A DNA stretch of 64,000 nt from Umbilicaria muhlenbergii (Eukaryota; Ascomycota; Lecanoromycetes; Umbilicariales; Umbilicariaceae): the NCBI GenBank assembly GCA_000611775.1, contig KK106985.1, positions 973,982 to 1,037,981 of the forward strand, in the 5' to 3' direction. The position numbers and the translations under genes were made by a program. A model generated the notes under the pieces. It had not been told where the DNA came from, searched no databases, and saw only the letters and a list, made by a program, of their open reading frames with translations. Below are positions 10,524 to 21,217 of the stretch, one piece after another. Within the stretch, counting starts at the first letter, position 1. Each line of letters opens with the position of its first letter.

Positions 10524-13308
10524 GGTGAGGCTTGAGACAGCGGATTAGTGCGATATGCGTGGGAAGTCGGCATGTATTCGAAAGAGATCTTGGCGAGGAT
10601 GTTTGGCCAAGACGTTGGGGATCCCCACGGCAAGATTACAAATGGTCTACGGCGTTAATAACGGTGATAGCAGAGTATTGCGGGGTTACATCCGGGACAT
10701 CCTATACTGCATGGATCGGTGTAGTTGATACCGACTGCATATAATACTGAACAGTCCAGGACGAGGTGCTGCTCTTTGAAAGAGCGACAATGAACGGGAG
10801 CTGCAGTTTTGTTGATGGGTTATCAGTTCCAGCTGTGTTTCAATGCCTCTAGAGTAGTGGGGTTGGCAACAAGCGCTAACGTGATGTAGCGTTGCCCTAA
10901 GACCTGAACATCTCTACAAATCAGACAACTGGAGAGATACCACCAGGCTATCACATATGAGCCACAATCCTGTTGAGTACTAGTAGTACTGCCACCTCGA
11001 CAGCGAGGCGCCTGAGCGGTGGGCAGGTCATTCTAGATAATGCACATGTATCAGCCTCTGTAGGCGTATTTATTGGTACACCTGCAATTACGATCAAGTT
11101 TCATGACAGCCAGGGGAGACCCCGGAAACCCCCTCTCAGTGAGAACATTATGTCAATCTGAGTACTGGGGGTTCCTCAGGGTCTACGACCTTCAGCCTCC
11201 AGCCTGATTCAGAACTCTGCAGACGCAATTTGAAGCGTTTCTGTGTGAAGACATCAGATTTTGAGGCCCCTACGTGTAGTCAATCAGAATCATGCAACAA
11301 TGCCAAGCCTGGACCCTCTTTTCTCTTATTGTAATACTATACAAAAGGTAATTGATGAATGCGTTCTAGCATCATCACGTGCTGATGGCCGGGCTTCGGT
11401 CACAGGCTTAACCCTGGGAAAGTCGAGACTTTACTCCGTATGGCACCGTACAGCCACGATGAGCTCTAGAATACCTGAGGTCCTCCGTGCGGTTGTACAA
11501 TGTAGATGGCGTCTCAGCCCCGGGAGAGGATTTATCTTTGATTGGGCTCGACGTCATTGACGCTTATGCTTGGTCACTGTATCAGCTCTCTTTGAGGCTT
11601 GGGAGGATCCCACATCCCCGTGCTTAGGACCCGGAGAGATGGAGCATCGAAGATCGAGTCGCACATGATCGTTGGACAGGAGCATGAGCTAGGGCTTGAA
11701 GGAGCCAAGCTAAGGTACACAGATCGGAGGATGCTCGCACGACGGCCGAGCATAGGTAGTCACGAATCTCACGCGGAAAACGCCAGGAAGGGTTTATAGG
11801 GCTGGCGTTCGCGGGATTTAGAACTGCTTGTGTCTCTGATGATGAGCTGGATCTCAGAGAACATCTCCAGCTTCAACCTGAACGCTGCTGTATCGACGTT
11901 TCGAACCCCAAGCGATAATGGCTTGCCTTCCGGCTCAAGCCTGATCTGCAAAAAGGCTTGGACAAGGCCCGCCAAATCTTGTCAATATGAACGCCGTTCA
12001 ACAGCCATGGTGGGCCCTCGGAGCTTAGCCGTTTAGCAGCCCTTGTTGGGCGTTCGGCCATGGTTTGGTTCTCCAATCACCGCGTTAAGACCCTGTTGAT
12101 ACAGCCGCCCCAGATTCCCTCTGACCACTAGTGTCCGCTAGGCTTGTACGATCCCCTTGCGTGTTCTGTGAGTGATGTGCAAGGAGCAACGCCATAAAAG
12201 CACTCAAGGGGCCCCTCAGGCGTTCGTGAAACCGCGCAGACTCCGATACGAATCCTGCCATGCATCGATAGCGGTCTACATCAAGCGACCTGAATTATGG
12301 GCCGAAGTCGCACGATGAAAGCTATCAGTCTCATCACCGCGGGAAAGGGTGGGCTCAGCAGAAGAGACGGCGTCAGGCGAAAGACGGGGCGAAGTACAAT
12401 TCCTCGAAAAGAGGAGAAATGCCTGTTTCCGGCAGAAAGGTGCCTAGGACCAATGAGGAGCAATGTTCTTGTTGGGGGTGGGTAGGGTAAGCAGGCTAAA
12501 GAGCATTGAGATTACCTTGCAGGGAGGTAGAGCAGTGCTGCAATCGTGAGCCTCGGTGTGGCAGAAGCCGCATAGACCTCATGTAGTGGCCCGCTTTCTG
12601 CTGCAGCGAGTCCAGATTAGGCGGGAAAGGAGTGTGGAAGGCACTGGATGAATTCTCGAGTATGATGTGCTTCTATTCAGACCACCCAGTTGCTCTACAC
12701 CGTGGGAGTGGCGATAGCGGAGCCTAAGATACGATGAAGAGGGAAGCGAGTGGCGGTGGAAAGGCATTTTAACTTGCGACCCTATTCCTGAGGATGGACC
12801 CTGGCGAGAGCCTGGGGCGGAGAACTTGGAACCCTTGGCGCGTCACAGCTGGCGCCTCAACACCAAACCTTTCTGCTTCTGCTAGCCTCTCCATCCTGCC
12901 CGTCGACCATCGATCGTCGCCTTTGTCATCGTCTTCCATCGAGAGCTCGAGTGGCAATCTGCTCCTTTCACTTCTCCGCACGTTTAGCGTTCAAAAGCAG
13001 CCAAGATGAAGCTACTGATCTCCACTTTCAAAATCGAGTGCGACGGTGACAAGGGGCCATGAGCTCATGGACCCTGCACCAACCACTCATGCCTGGAACC
13101 AATCCCTCGGGCTGCACTCACCACTGACTGCATTCCTTAGTTGTTGACGCTGCAACGGTGTGACCATGGCACCCTGTGTGATCCACAATATATGTATGCG
13201 CTTGCATCTGACCCCGCTTGCTCTGCTTGCGTTGCTACACTTTCCCATCCTACTGCTTTCACATCGATCCAATACTCTTGCCTCCGTCAACTCGTACTCC
13301 TTGCCACG
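10524..13308. other. Gene-poor stretch, 2.8 kb
   Basis: Upstream of both the dehydrogenase (minus) and the sugar porter (plus). Only short frames without coding character on either strand, no long repeat, no terminal inverted repeats and no tRNA seen. It may contain long promoters or decayed sequence I cannot recognise. Confidence 0.5.
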
Positions 13309-15352
13309 ATGAGCGACATCAATGAGAAGTCAGCTCTCCCCGCAGAGACGCATTATGAGCAAGCGTATGTCGCAATGCCCAAGTCATCTTATAGGCCCCT
13401 TGCTAATGGTCAATTGCAGAGGTAATGAAAGTGGTCGGCGGACGCACTCCGTCAGTTTAAACAACAACATCACCGCCAGGTAATACGGCAATGTTCTCGC
13501 ATCGCGAAGAGATGCTAACAACTGGACCACAGGATCCAAAACCCGCTTGCCGGTATCCCTCGAGCGACATTGATGAAAAATGTCGAAGACTTTGCCGCAG
13601 AGGTTCAGATGAACGATTACATCCCCCTCTTAAAGAGAGGTGCTTTGGTCGCACAGGACCCGCCTGCCTTCGAATCGGTCCATGAGCTCGAGGAACCTGA
13701 ACGCGAGGCCCTTCGCAACGAAGTCTTGCACAAGTGGCGTCAGCCACGGTCCCTCTACCTCACCGTCATCCTTTGCTCCGTCGGCGCCGCTGTCCAGGGA
13801 TGGGATCAAACTGGGTCTAACGGTGCCAATCTGAGTTGGCCTCTGGCATTCGGTGTCCCTGATCAGGGGGTTGGCTCCACCCCGCGCAATGGCTGGATCG
13901 TTGGCGTTGTCAATGCTGGACCGTACATTGCCTCTGCGTTCATGTTAGTAATGATTCCCTTAAGTGTGAAATACATTTACCGACTCTCTTTGTAGCGGCT
14001 GCTGGATGTCCGATCCGCTCAACAACTACTTCGGCCGCCGTGGAACCATCTTCGTATCCGCTGTCTTTTGCCTGCTATCTGTCATCGGCTCAGCCGTCAC
14101 CCAAACCTGGCCCCAGCTGTTCGTTACTCGTCTACTCTTAGGTATTGGAATGGGCTGCAAAGCTTCCACCGTTCCAATCTACGCTGCCGAAAATTGTCCA
14201 GCCGCTATCCGTGGTGGCCTGGTAATGAGTTGGCAGATGTGGACTGCTTTTGGTATCTTCTTGGGATTCTGCGCCAACCTAGCAGTCATCAACTGCGGCG
14301 CCATTACCTGGCGTTTACAATTGGGTTCAGCCTTCATTCCCGCCGTGCCGCTTGTCATCGGTGTCTATTTCTGTCCCGAATCGCCCCGTTGGTACATCAA
14401 AAAGGGGCGCTACCTGGATGCTTTCAAATCTTTAAATCGATTAAGAAATACACCCCTTCAAGCGGCTCGTGACCTGTACTACATCCACGCTCAAATTGTC
14501 GAGGAGGCGGCAATTATTGGCCACAGCAACTACGTTACGCGCTTTGTCGAACTCTTCACTATTCCCCGTGTTCGGCGCGCAACTCTCGCCTCCTGGGTGG
14601 TCATGCTAGCCCAGCAAATGTGCGGCATCAACATCATCGCCTTCTACTCCTCCACCATATTCAAAGAGGCCAAAGCAACCAACCTCCAAGCCCTGCTCGC
14701 CTCTTGGGGTTTCGGCTTAGTAAACTTCGTCTTCGCCTGGCCCGCCATTTGGACAATCGACACCTACGGCCGGCGCACCCTCCTCCTCTTTACATTCCCC
14801 AACATGGCCTGGACCCTCCTCGCCGCCGGCTTCTGCTTCTACATCCCCGAAGACAGCCGCGCCCACCTAGGAATGATCGCTTTCTTCGTCTTCCTCTTCG
14901 CGGCTTTCTACTCCCCCGGCGAAGGCCCCGTTCCCTTTACTTACTCCGCCGAAGTCTTCCCCCTCTCCCACCGCGAAGTCGGCATGGCCTGGGCCGTCGC
15001 CACCTGTCTTGGCTGGGCCGCCGTCCTCTCCATCACCTTCCCACGTCTCCTGCAAGTCTTCGGCGCTACAGGCGCGTTTGGGTTTTACGCCGGGTTGAAC
15101 GTGTGTGCGCTGGTGATGATTTTCCTGTGGGTGCCCGAGACGAAGCAGCGCACGCTCGAGGAACTGGATTACATCTTCGCGGTGCCGACGCGGACGCATA
15201 TGCACTATCAGCTTTTCACCGTGGCGCCGTGGTGGGTCAAGCGCTATGTGCTGTTCCGCAAGGGGGGGAAGTGCCCGGAGTTGTATCGGTTCGAGGATGC
15301 GGTGGCGGCGGATGTAAAGAAGGCGGTCAAGGGCGATGATGACTCGAGTTAG
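13309..15352 (+). CDS. MFS sugar transporter (sugar porter family)
   Basis: Four exons: 13309-13364, 13420-13479, 13533-13943 and 13996-15352, 627 aa. It is a plasma-membrane sugar porter with twelve expected membrane segments and a long cytosolic N terminus of about 145 residues. Signature pieces are FGRRGTIF in the first cytosolic loop, [12 protein letters not shown] after segment 6, an aqueous Q-Q-x-x-G-I-N-type motif ([18 protein letters not shown]), [10 protein letters not shown] and [12 protein letters not shown] after segment 12. The overall layout recalls the fungal lactose/hexose (Lac12-like) porters, but the substrate is not decided by sequence. The junction [13 protein letters not shown] at intron 3 restores membrane segment 2. 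The first two exons are tiny and less certain than the rest. Confidence 0.9.
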
Positions 15353-15632
15353 ATGACGCTGGGCCGGGGGAGGGTTATGGTTCTTGCAGGATAGATTTTG
15401 ACGGACGGTAACGAGTCATACCCATGGATATTCACAGTGGTGGGGATTCCGGGCTCCAGGCACGGAGGTAGCTGTGTAGCTATCTAATGAAACGTGTGAA
15501 CAAAGGCTTGCTTTGCTGTGACGATAATGGTATGAAACGCTTCTACTTACTTTCCACACTTCACCTGCACCCCCACCTGCCTTGTTTGCCGCGTTCCCTT
15601 CCTCCTCCGATGCATCTCCTTCCCGCTTGAGC

Positions 15633-15684
15633 ACTCACCCACCCACCACTCTCACCCGACTCACCCACCCACCACTCTCACCCG
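15633..15684. repeat. 26-bp tandem duplication
   Basis: Two head-to-tail identical copies of a C/A-rich 26-mer beginning ACTCACCCACCCACC. No coding role visible. Confidence 0.9.
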
Positions 15685-16376
15685 CCCTTGATTCTCCAAC
15701 CCCCAATTCTCCCAAATCCCAACAACAGCAACCGCCTCATCACCCATACCCGTGACCGCGAACACAGCAGCGACCGAAACCGACGAATCGGGCTTAACCT
15801 CCCGTAGAGTATAATTCCAGCGCCGATTGATCCTTTAGAAAATGAACGCACCACAACGACGGCGCTCTCATATACTCAGTCATAGAGGTGAAAAACGAAA
15901 GCGAACGATCAAATCTTTCAGTGCAGCTTTATCGCGCTCTGGGCTGGTGAGAGGAGGCAGAGATTGGGGTCTGTGATGGTAGCAGGGTATGGATGCATGT
16001 ATGTACTGGCAAAAGGGGGGTTATGACGGGGTGATGGAAATGGCCTGTGAGGGTTGTAGCAGAGTGTATGGGGATCAACGGTCGTTATTGGTGGGGTATA
16101 CGCCACTTATAGTTTGGGGGAAAGAGAATTGCTTAATTGCTTTGAAAGTTGGGGGGGGGTTGGATGAGGGAGTAGAGCCGGGCGGATGGGATAAGGTAGG
16201 TGGGCGGATGATAGGAATTCAAATCCTACGTATTGCAGTATTGCAGATATACATCCAGGGTAGAACGGCCACTCGAACAGACGATGCGATTCTCACACGC
16301 TGACTGAGCTCTCCATATACCCCACACCGTACCCCCAGCCCCAGATCCAGCCACCAACTTCTACCTCGCCACATAC

Positions 16377-16750
16377 CCCCCCCTGACGAGCAGACGAACT
16401 CCTTGCTTATAGCATCAGCGAGGAAGCGTCGTGCAGAACTGCAATTAAGGCTCAGCCTAGCCGCTAAATTCAGAACCGTTGAGAGGTACTTACCCCAAGG
16501 CAACGGGTGGTCGAAGTAGCACGTCCGCATTGGCGGTGATTCCACGCGTAGCAGAGTATAGTGCCCCGCTGTGCAGGTGTAGTCGGTGCAGACTTGGGGT
16601 GTGCTTGAAACGGCGGAGACAAGGGATCAAGAGGCAGGTCCGCGCTCGAGGGGATGCAGTAGAGAAGTTGAAAGTGATGATGTCGGAGTGAAGCCGACTG
16701 GAACGTTTCCAAGAGTTCTTCAGACCTGATTTTCCTTGGGTCCATGTCAC
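16377..16750 (-). CDS. Possible spliced gene fragment, unknown product
   Basis: Two minus-strand frames are joined by a well-formed 55-nt intron (donor GTAAGT at 16493, acceptor TTGCAG ending 16439). The joined peptide runs through SLHRLHLHSGALYSATRG and ANADVLLRPPVALGSARRF to ADAISKEFVCSSGG, where a GTATGT donor follows at 16376. The upstream frame has no ATG, so a first exon would lie above 16750, and downstream exons would be needed too. The Arg/Ser/Leu-rich beginning could be a mitochondrial presequence, but this is only an inference. I do not recognise the family. It may equally be a chance coincidence of splice signals. Confidence 0.25.
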
Positions 16751-17097
16751 CGCTGCCTATCCTTCCGCACACTCTGACCACTTTGGTCCGGCCTCCAATT
16801 GACTGCAAGCGGTATATTGAGAGAATAGCCCCTTACCGCTACTACAAGATTTGGTAAACCAATTCCGAGCCCTATCCCAAGGCCGACGCCCCGCTGTTTT
16901 TGATGCCTTCTACAGCGACTTCGTTAGATTAGGGTCCGTTGATGTAAGAGGTTGACGAGGATGTGGGTGCGGCAATAGAATGGGAAGTCGCCGGAGAGCT
17001 CCCCAGTACGCTTAGCGTAGAGACCGCTAGGGGCTCAGAGGAATTAAGAAAGTAATCAAGGCGACCGCCAAGACCATTATCGTTTGTTCCTGCTCTT

Positions 17098-18133
17098 TCA
17101 ATGCTGCCCTCGCCCATGCCGGCGGCCGTGGACAATGATGGCTATAACCGTCACAAGAAGACTTGGCAATCCAATTCCAATACCAACGCCCAGAGCAATC
17201 TGGTTGGCCTTCTCAGCAAGCCCGTTCGATCCAGAATCAGTGGAAGAGGAAGCTGAAGTGGAGGTAGGAGGAGTAGCGAAAGCTGTTGTGAATATTGTCG
17301 GAAAGGAGATTAAATTCAAGGCAGATGTAGCGGCGGATACGGTTGTGGGATTGGAAAGAGTAGCAGCGGAATCTGTGGTTGAACCGCTTGACGAGGAGAC
17401 CGAATGGGAAGCGAAAGTAGCAGCAGAAGCTGTTGTGGGTCCATTCGAAGAGGGAGTGGGAAGGGAAGCAGGAGTTGCACTGGAAGAAGTGAGGAGCACT
17501 GTCCTGAGGGTCGTTGAGGTTGGGTTTGAGCCAGAGTCAGGGCTACTGCTTGTTCCAGTCGCAAGTACGACTATAGTCGATACACTGATTGTTGTCACAT
17601 TCACAATTGGGTCAAGGGTGAATGCGCCTGTACTGCATGCCTCTTCCAACGTGTTCGGCGGAATATCACAGCTATAAGTATTATTGTTGTCGCAAACATT
17701 GATCTCTTCTGCCCAATTACTCGCTATTTGTGAACAACGTGATGGTAATTAGTGATCGAAAGAGTACTCCAGAGCGCATTTGCATTTTGAGCATAGCATG
17801 TAGGAGCAACGTACGATTGTGGGTACAGAATTGCGGACAAGCAGCAGAACGCCAGCTTTGATCCGTACAGGACCCTCGAGCGACCGGCCACCAATTAGAC
17901 GGGAGCAGAGAACTAGCGAGACAGAGCAGGTTCTTCGAGCAGACCCAGTTGGATGCACAGCAAAAACTCGCGGCTTGATCTGGAAAGCATGGGAAGGTGT
18001 CCGTGGCTACTGATCCGTCCGGCCAGTAGCAAGTGGCGTAGGCTGAACCGGCGACAATCGACGGTACGAATGCTAGGTGCAATGCGGCAATGGCACGCAA
18101 TATTAGGAGAATTTGCGCCGTAGAAGGACCCAT
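17098..18133 (-). CDS. Secreted Cys-rich, single-pass membrane protein, unknown function
   Basis: Two exons, 18133-17815 and 17723-17098, 314 aa. An N-terminal hydrophobic signal segment (LRAIAALHLAFVPSIVAG) is followed by a Cys-rich ectodomain: CYWPDGS, CFPDQAASFCCAS, RGSCTDQSWRSAACPQFC and, after the intron, VCDNNNTYSCDIPPN. A Ser/Thr-rich stalk of about 130 residues leads to one membrane span (ALGVGIGIGLPSLLVTVIAI) and a short basic tail. This layout is common among uncharacterised Pezizomycotina wall-sensor-like proteins; a WSC sensor role is only an analogy. The intron junction THN/PSNWAEEIN has a CTAAT branch-like site. The frame stops just after the membrane span, while a Ser-rich frame shifted by one continues another ~65 codons to 16929, so the cytosolic tail may be truncated by a frameshift or a sequence error. 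Confidence 0.7.
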
Positions 18134-18807
18134 AGTGTGATAATTGGAATTGGTTATTGACAGGAGCAGAATATAAATGAAGGATTGGGAAAAGATGCTC
18201 TGGCACTGCGCAGGGGTAGCTTGATGTACGAAAGCGCCTAAATGAGGCAAAGTCATAATCGAAAGCAGTGGCACATACATATCTAATAATAGTAGCAAAA
18301 CATATATGGCAATAGCTCCGATTGCTCGGGGCACTCCCTCTCTCATCTTTATTGTTTTCATACTTACCCACATAATAATATGGTAAGATAACACTCGTAG
18401 AGTTGTTCGAGTAAGGACGTAGTAAATGACGGGTGGTAACACAAGGTACGTAAGTCGAGCCAAGAGGCAGCAGGTAGGACGCCTGAAACAATTTGAATCT
18501 TGCCAGCACCAGCTGAGGACGAAACGTACATGAGAAGCTTGTGAGGAGATTGTAAGGGCCAATGGTCTTTACCGTGCATACCTTGAACGTTCCCTAAACC
18601 GGAGACATCGGGGAGAACACTGGCTGTGATTTCGGAACCTGATGAATGGCCGTGATCGTTGGCTCAAAGCATTGACCATCTAACCGGGCGGCTACAGCTC
18701 GATGCAAGAAGCATTGTGACTCTTGTAGTCGTACATCCCAAGCACGCCGGAAATGATCGAGCTTCCTCAGCCCGAATGAAGTAAGAAGTGTCGTGTGGCG
18801 CTAAATA
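18134..18807. other. Intergenic, 5' flank of the membrane protein gene
   Basis: An open minus-strand frame extends upstream of the chosen start but reads like AT-rich leader sequence rather than protein. A transposon begins at 18808. Confidence 0.5.
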
Positions 18808-19250
18808 ACGCAGTCCACGGGGCAACGCCGCACTATAGGCAACGCCGCACCCCCCCCCCCCCCCCAACTATTGAGATTACCTTTCTCCACCATAATTGCA
18901 TGCATTCAATGGAGAAAGAAGTGCGTATTCTGAAGGCCATTGAGGCCTATAATAACGCTCTTACAAATCCAGAAAGCAGCTAGAGACACAGGCTAGGAAG
19001 TCAAAACGGCTGCAGGATAAAGAGGAGAAGCAGACTGCGAAGACTGCAGTTGTCACAGCAAAAGCAGCCTTGGAGGTGCTGAAATGCATAGAATCCTACA
19101 GCTCTGTTATAGACTACAATGTAGAGCTTCAAAGTTCCTTATTTAGATCGAAATTTACAGCTCAATTGGTGAAATTCTGATTCTTTTCCCCCGGGGAGGG
19201 GGGGGAGGTGCGGCGTTGACTATAGTGCGGCGTTGCCCAGTGGGATACGT
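18808..19250 (+). mobile_element. Non-autonomous pogo/Fot1-like DNA transposon (MITE-like), 443 bp
   Basis: The element is flanked by TA on both sides (18806-18807 and 19251-19252), the target duplication of Tc1/mariner-pogo elements. Its inverted ends of about 33 bp match with only four mismatches and contain GGGCAACGCCGCACTATAG. The 12-mer GCAACGCCGCAC occurs twice at each end, 17 bp apart (18822 and 18839 on the left; inverted at 19208 and 19225 on the right). Inside, a plus-strand frame from 18909 reads EKEVRILKAIEAYNNALTN, like the start of a psq/pogo transposase DNA-binding domain. It stops at 18983, and a second frame (about 18980-19182, KSKRLQDKEEKQTAKTAV) resembles the charged tail of such transposases. 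This suggests an internal deletion derivative. It lies about 130 bp upstream of NSE2. Confidence 0.85.
18850..18866. repeat. 17-nt C homopolymer inside the transposon
   Basis: Uninterrupted run of 17 C directly after the second left-end 12-mer. The right end has a matching but interrupted G-rich tract (19193-19208), so the mirrored pair is part of the inverted ends. Length is likely to vary between strains. Confidence 0.9.
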
Positions 19251-19380
19251 TAGAGCCAGCCTTGTCAGCCTTGTCAGCCTCGCCTCGGCTTCGCGTCACG
19301 TCTCCCTTCATCTCGCGAGAGCTTGACCAGATCAATTACTTCTTGACATACCACTCCGTCGTGTTCATAGCAGCGCAAAC

Positions 19381-20958
19381 ATGGTAACTTCTAGTCGGTC
19401 TCGGCCCTCAGAGCAAGCCAGTCGACAATCTCGAGCACCGGCGCGTCTACCTACCTACCAACCTCCCGCCCATTCTCTCAACGAAGCGGCTCAACGCGCC
19501 TTGTACAATCTACCCTCGGCGCACAAACTCGATAAGCTCAAGCACCATCTGGAAAAGTCGGTCAAAGTGCTCACAGACAATGCGGGGCACATTAACGATT
19601 GCTACCAAGCAAAAGCTGAACGTCAACAGAAGAGAAGAGCCAGAAGGGCGCAGCAGGGGATCGAAGACGAGGATGATGACAATACCGTGGATGAGATGAA
19701 GGCACAGGTAGAGGATATGACAGAACGCATGGAAGTAAGCGTGAGGAACATCATCGACAATCAAGCGGCTGTCGAAGGGACGGAGAAGGCCTTGAAAGAG
19801 GTGGGACAAAATGTCGCCGCTGGTGGTGGTGCCGTTGCCCCGACACAGAGCACACTGGGTGCAAGCCAATTCAGGCAAAGGCGGCGTCGACGAGGCGCAG
19901 ATCTGGACGAAGACGACAGTGACTTTGACGACGCGACAACCCAGCCTGCAGACCAAGAGAATGCCGGACTGAGTGGGCTACTGAGTAGAAAGATTGCGGA
20001 GCAAAAGTCTCGGTATGAGAACTTGTCGATGCGCGACCGGTAAGTCGGCTTATTTACAAGTCATTGTCAGCGTTGAATTGCTGATGAGTGAGCTTGATGG
20101 TAGATACGCGGCAAACAACGATTATATAGGCTTTAAGAGGACTATCCACGACGCGCTGCACCCAGGCGATGATGCTCCTCCAATGCCGAATGCCTCAACA
20201 TGGTTTCCGGAATCACCGCGTACTGTCAATTCCACTACCCGCAATGCAGGTCGGCAACCTGCCGGCGCTGACGATGACGATGATATCGACGTATTATCCG
20301 AGCGCATCAGTATAAAATGTCCGATAACTCTGGTGCCTATGAAGGATCCTGTCACAAGCACCAAATGCCCACATAGCTTCGAGAAGAGCGCTATACTGGA
20401 CATGCTTAATCAGAGCGCCATACGAGTTGGTGGAAGCAACAGACGGGGAGCACAAGATGGCCAGAAGGCGGTCAAATGTCCAGTGTGCGAAGTGGCATGT
20501 CTCGTCCTAGAGATCCAATGTCGAGTGGCACATTGTACTAACTTCGATTATTCTAGATCCTCACCGCATCAGACCTCCGCACCGATCCCGTTCTTGTACG
20601 CAAGATCAAACGTATCCAAGCTGCACAGCATACGCAAGACAACGACTCAGATGATGAAGAACGGGGCGCCCCACCGCGCGGGACACAAAAACAGCAAGCA
20701 GAGGAGATTGATGACGAGGATGGAGACGACATCGACCGCATAGGGGTTGGGACAAGAGCTGGTCTGAGGACTCCGAAAGTGAAATCAGAGCATGTGGCGA
20801 GCTCAGTAAGACAACGGTCTATGATCCCGAATAGCCAACCACCACCAACATCTACTGCTGATGTTGTGGACCTCGAGGATGCCGACGAGCAGGATGATGG
20901 TATTGTCGACCTTGAAGATTCCGACGAGGAAGAAGAAGAAGAAGAAGAAGAAGAATAG
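19381..20958 (+). CDS. NSE2: E3 SUMO ligase Nse2/Mms21 of the Smc5-Smc6 complex
   Basis: Three exons: 19381-20039, 20104-20491 and 20557-20958, 482 aa. Nse2 docks on Smc5 through helical N-terminal sequence and sumoylates repair and chromosome proteins in the nucleus. The N half is charged and helix-forming, with a likely coiled coil around EDMTERMEVSVRNIIDNQAA. The SP-RING follows at about residues 300-365: CPITLVPMKDPV, KCPHSFEK and CPVCE supply the C, C-x-H and C-x-x-C zinc positions, and CPVCE is spliced onto ILTASDL. The C terminus is very acidic and ends in ten Glu. Within it VVDLEDADE and IVDLEDSDE look like two SUMO-interacting motifs. The protein is longer than yeast Mms21 (267 aa) mainly because of its disordered tails. 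The paralogous PIAS/Siz ligases have SAP/PINIT domains, absent here. Confidence 0.88.
20929..20955 (+). repeat. (GAA)9 coding microsatellite
   Basis: Nine GAA codons immediately before the NSE2 stop encode the terminal poly-Glu run. In-frame length variation would change only the tail. Confidence 0.95.
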
Positions 20959-21217
20959 TACGCTCAGAGAGCTACAGGGCAGGAATAGTTTGGGAGGAAC
21001 TTTTCTTCGATCTGTCTCTGCAGCGGCTAAAGCTATCATACTCAACGGAGCACAATGTGGTAAAGGAAATAACATGAAATCGACTCCGCCTCCCGCTTTC
21101 TGCGGCGTGAGGTTATTTCAAACGCCAAAATGAAGAACGGTTTACCCGTGCTAGATATCCAGCCGCGTATATCCAATCTCGCAGACACGCAAGGCCTCCT
21201 ACCCCGAGCTAGGTCTC

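Larger units (their letters stand above)
15353..17097. other. Intergenic region with tandem repeat and one possible spliced gene
   Basis: About 1.7 kb between the sugar porter and the minus-strand membrane protein. It holds a 26-bp tandem duplication (15633-15684), C-rich sequence, and a possible short minus-strand gene around 16377-16750 listed separately. Residues 16929-17097 carry a Ser/Thr-rich minus-strand frame that may belong to the neighbouring membrane protein. Confidence 0.5.

Noticed and set aside
14620-15339. 239-codon plus-strand frame, Arg/Leu/Pro-rich
   Set aside because: Out-of-frame shadow of the sugar porter's last exon; the true frame has continuous membrane helices and [12 protein letters not shown].
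8929-17100. Secondary-metabolite cluster (dehydrogenase plus transporter plus membrane protein)
   Set aside because: No polyketide synthase, peptide synthetase, terpene enzyme, P450 or cluster regulator is visible; the genes are far apart and of general families.
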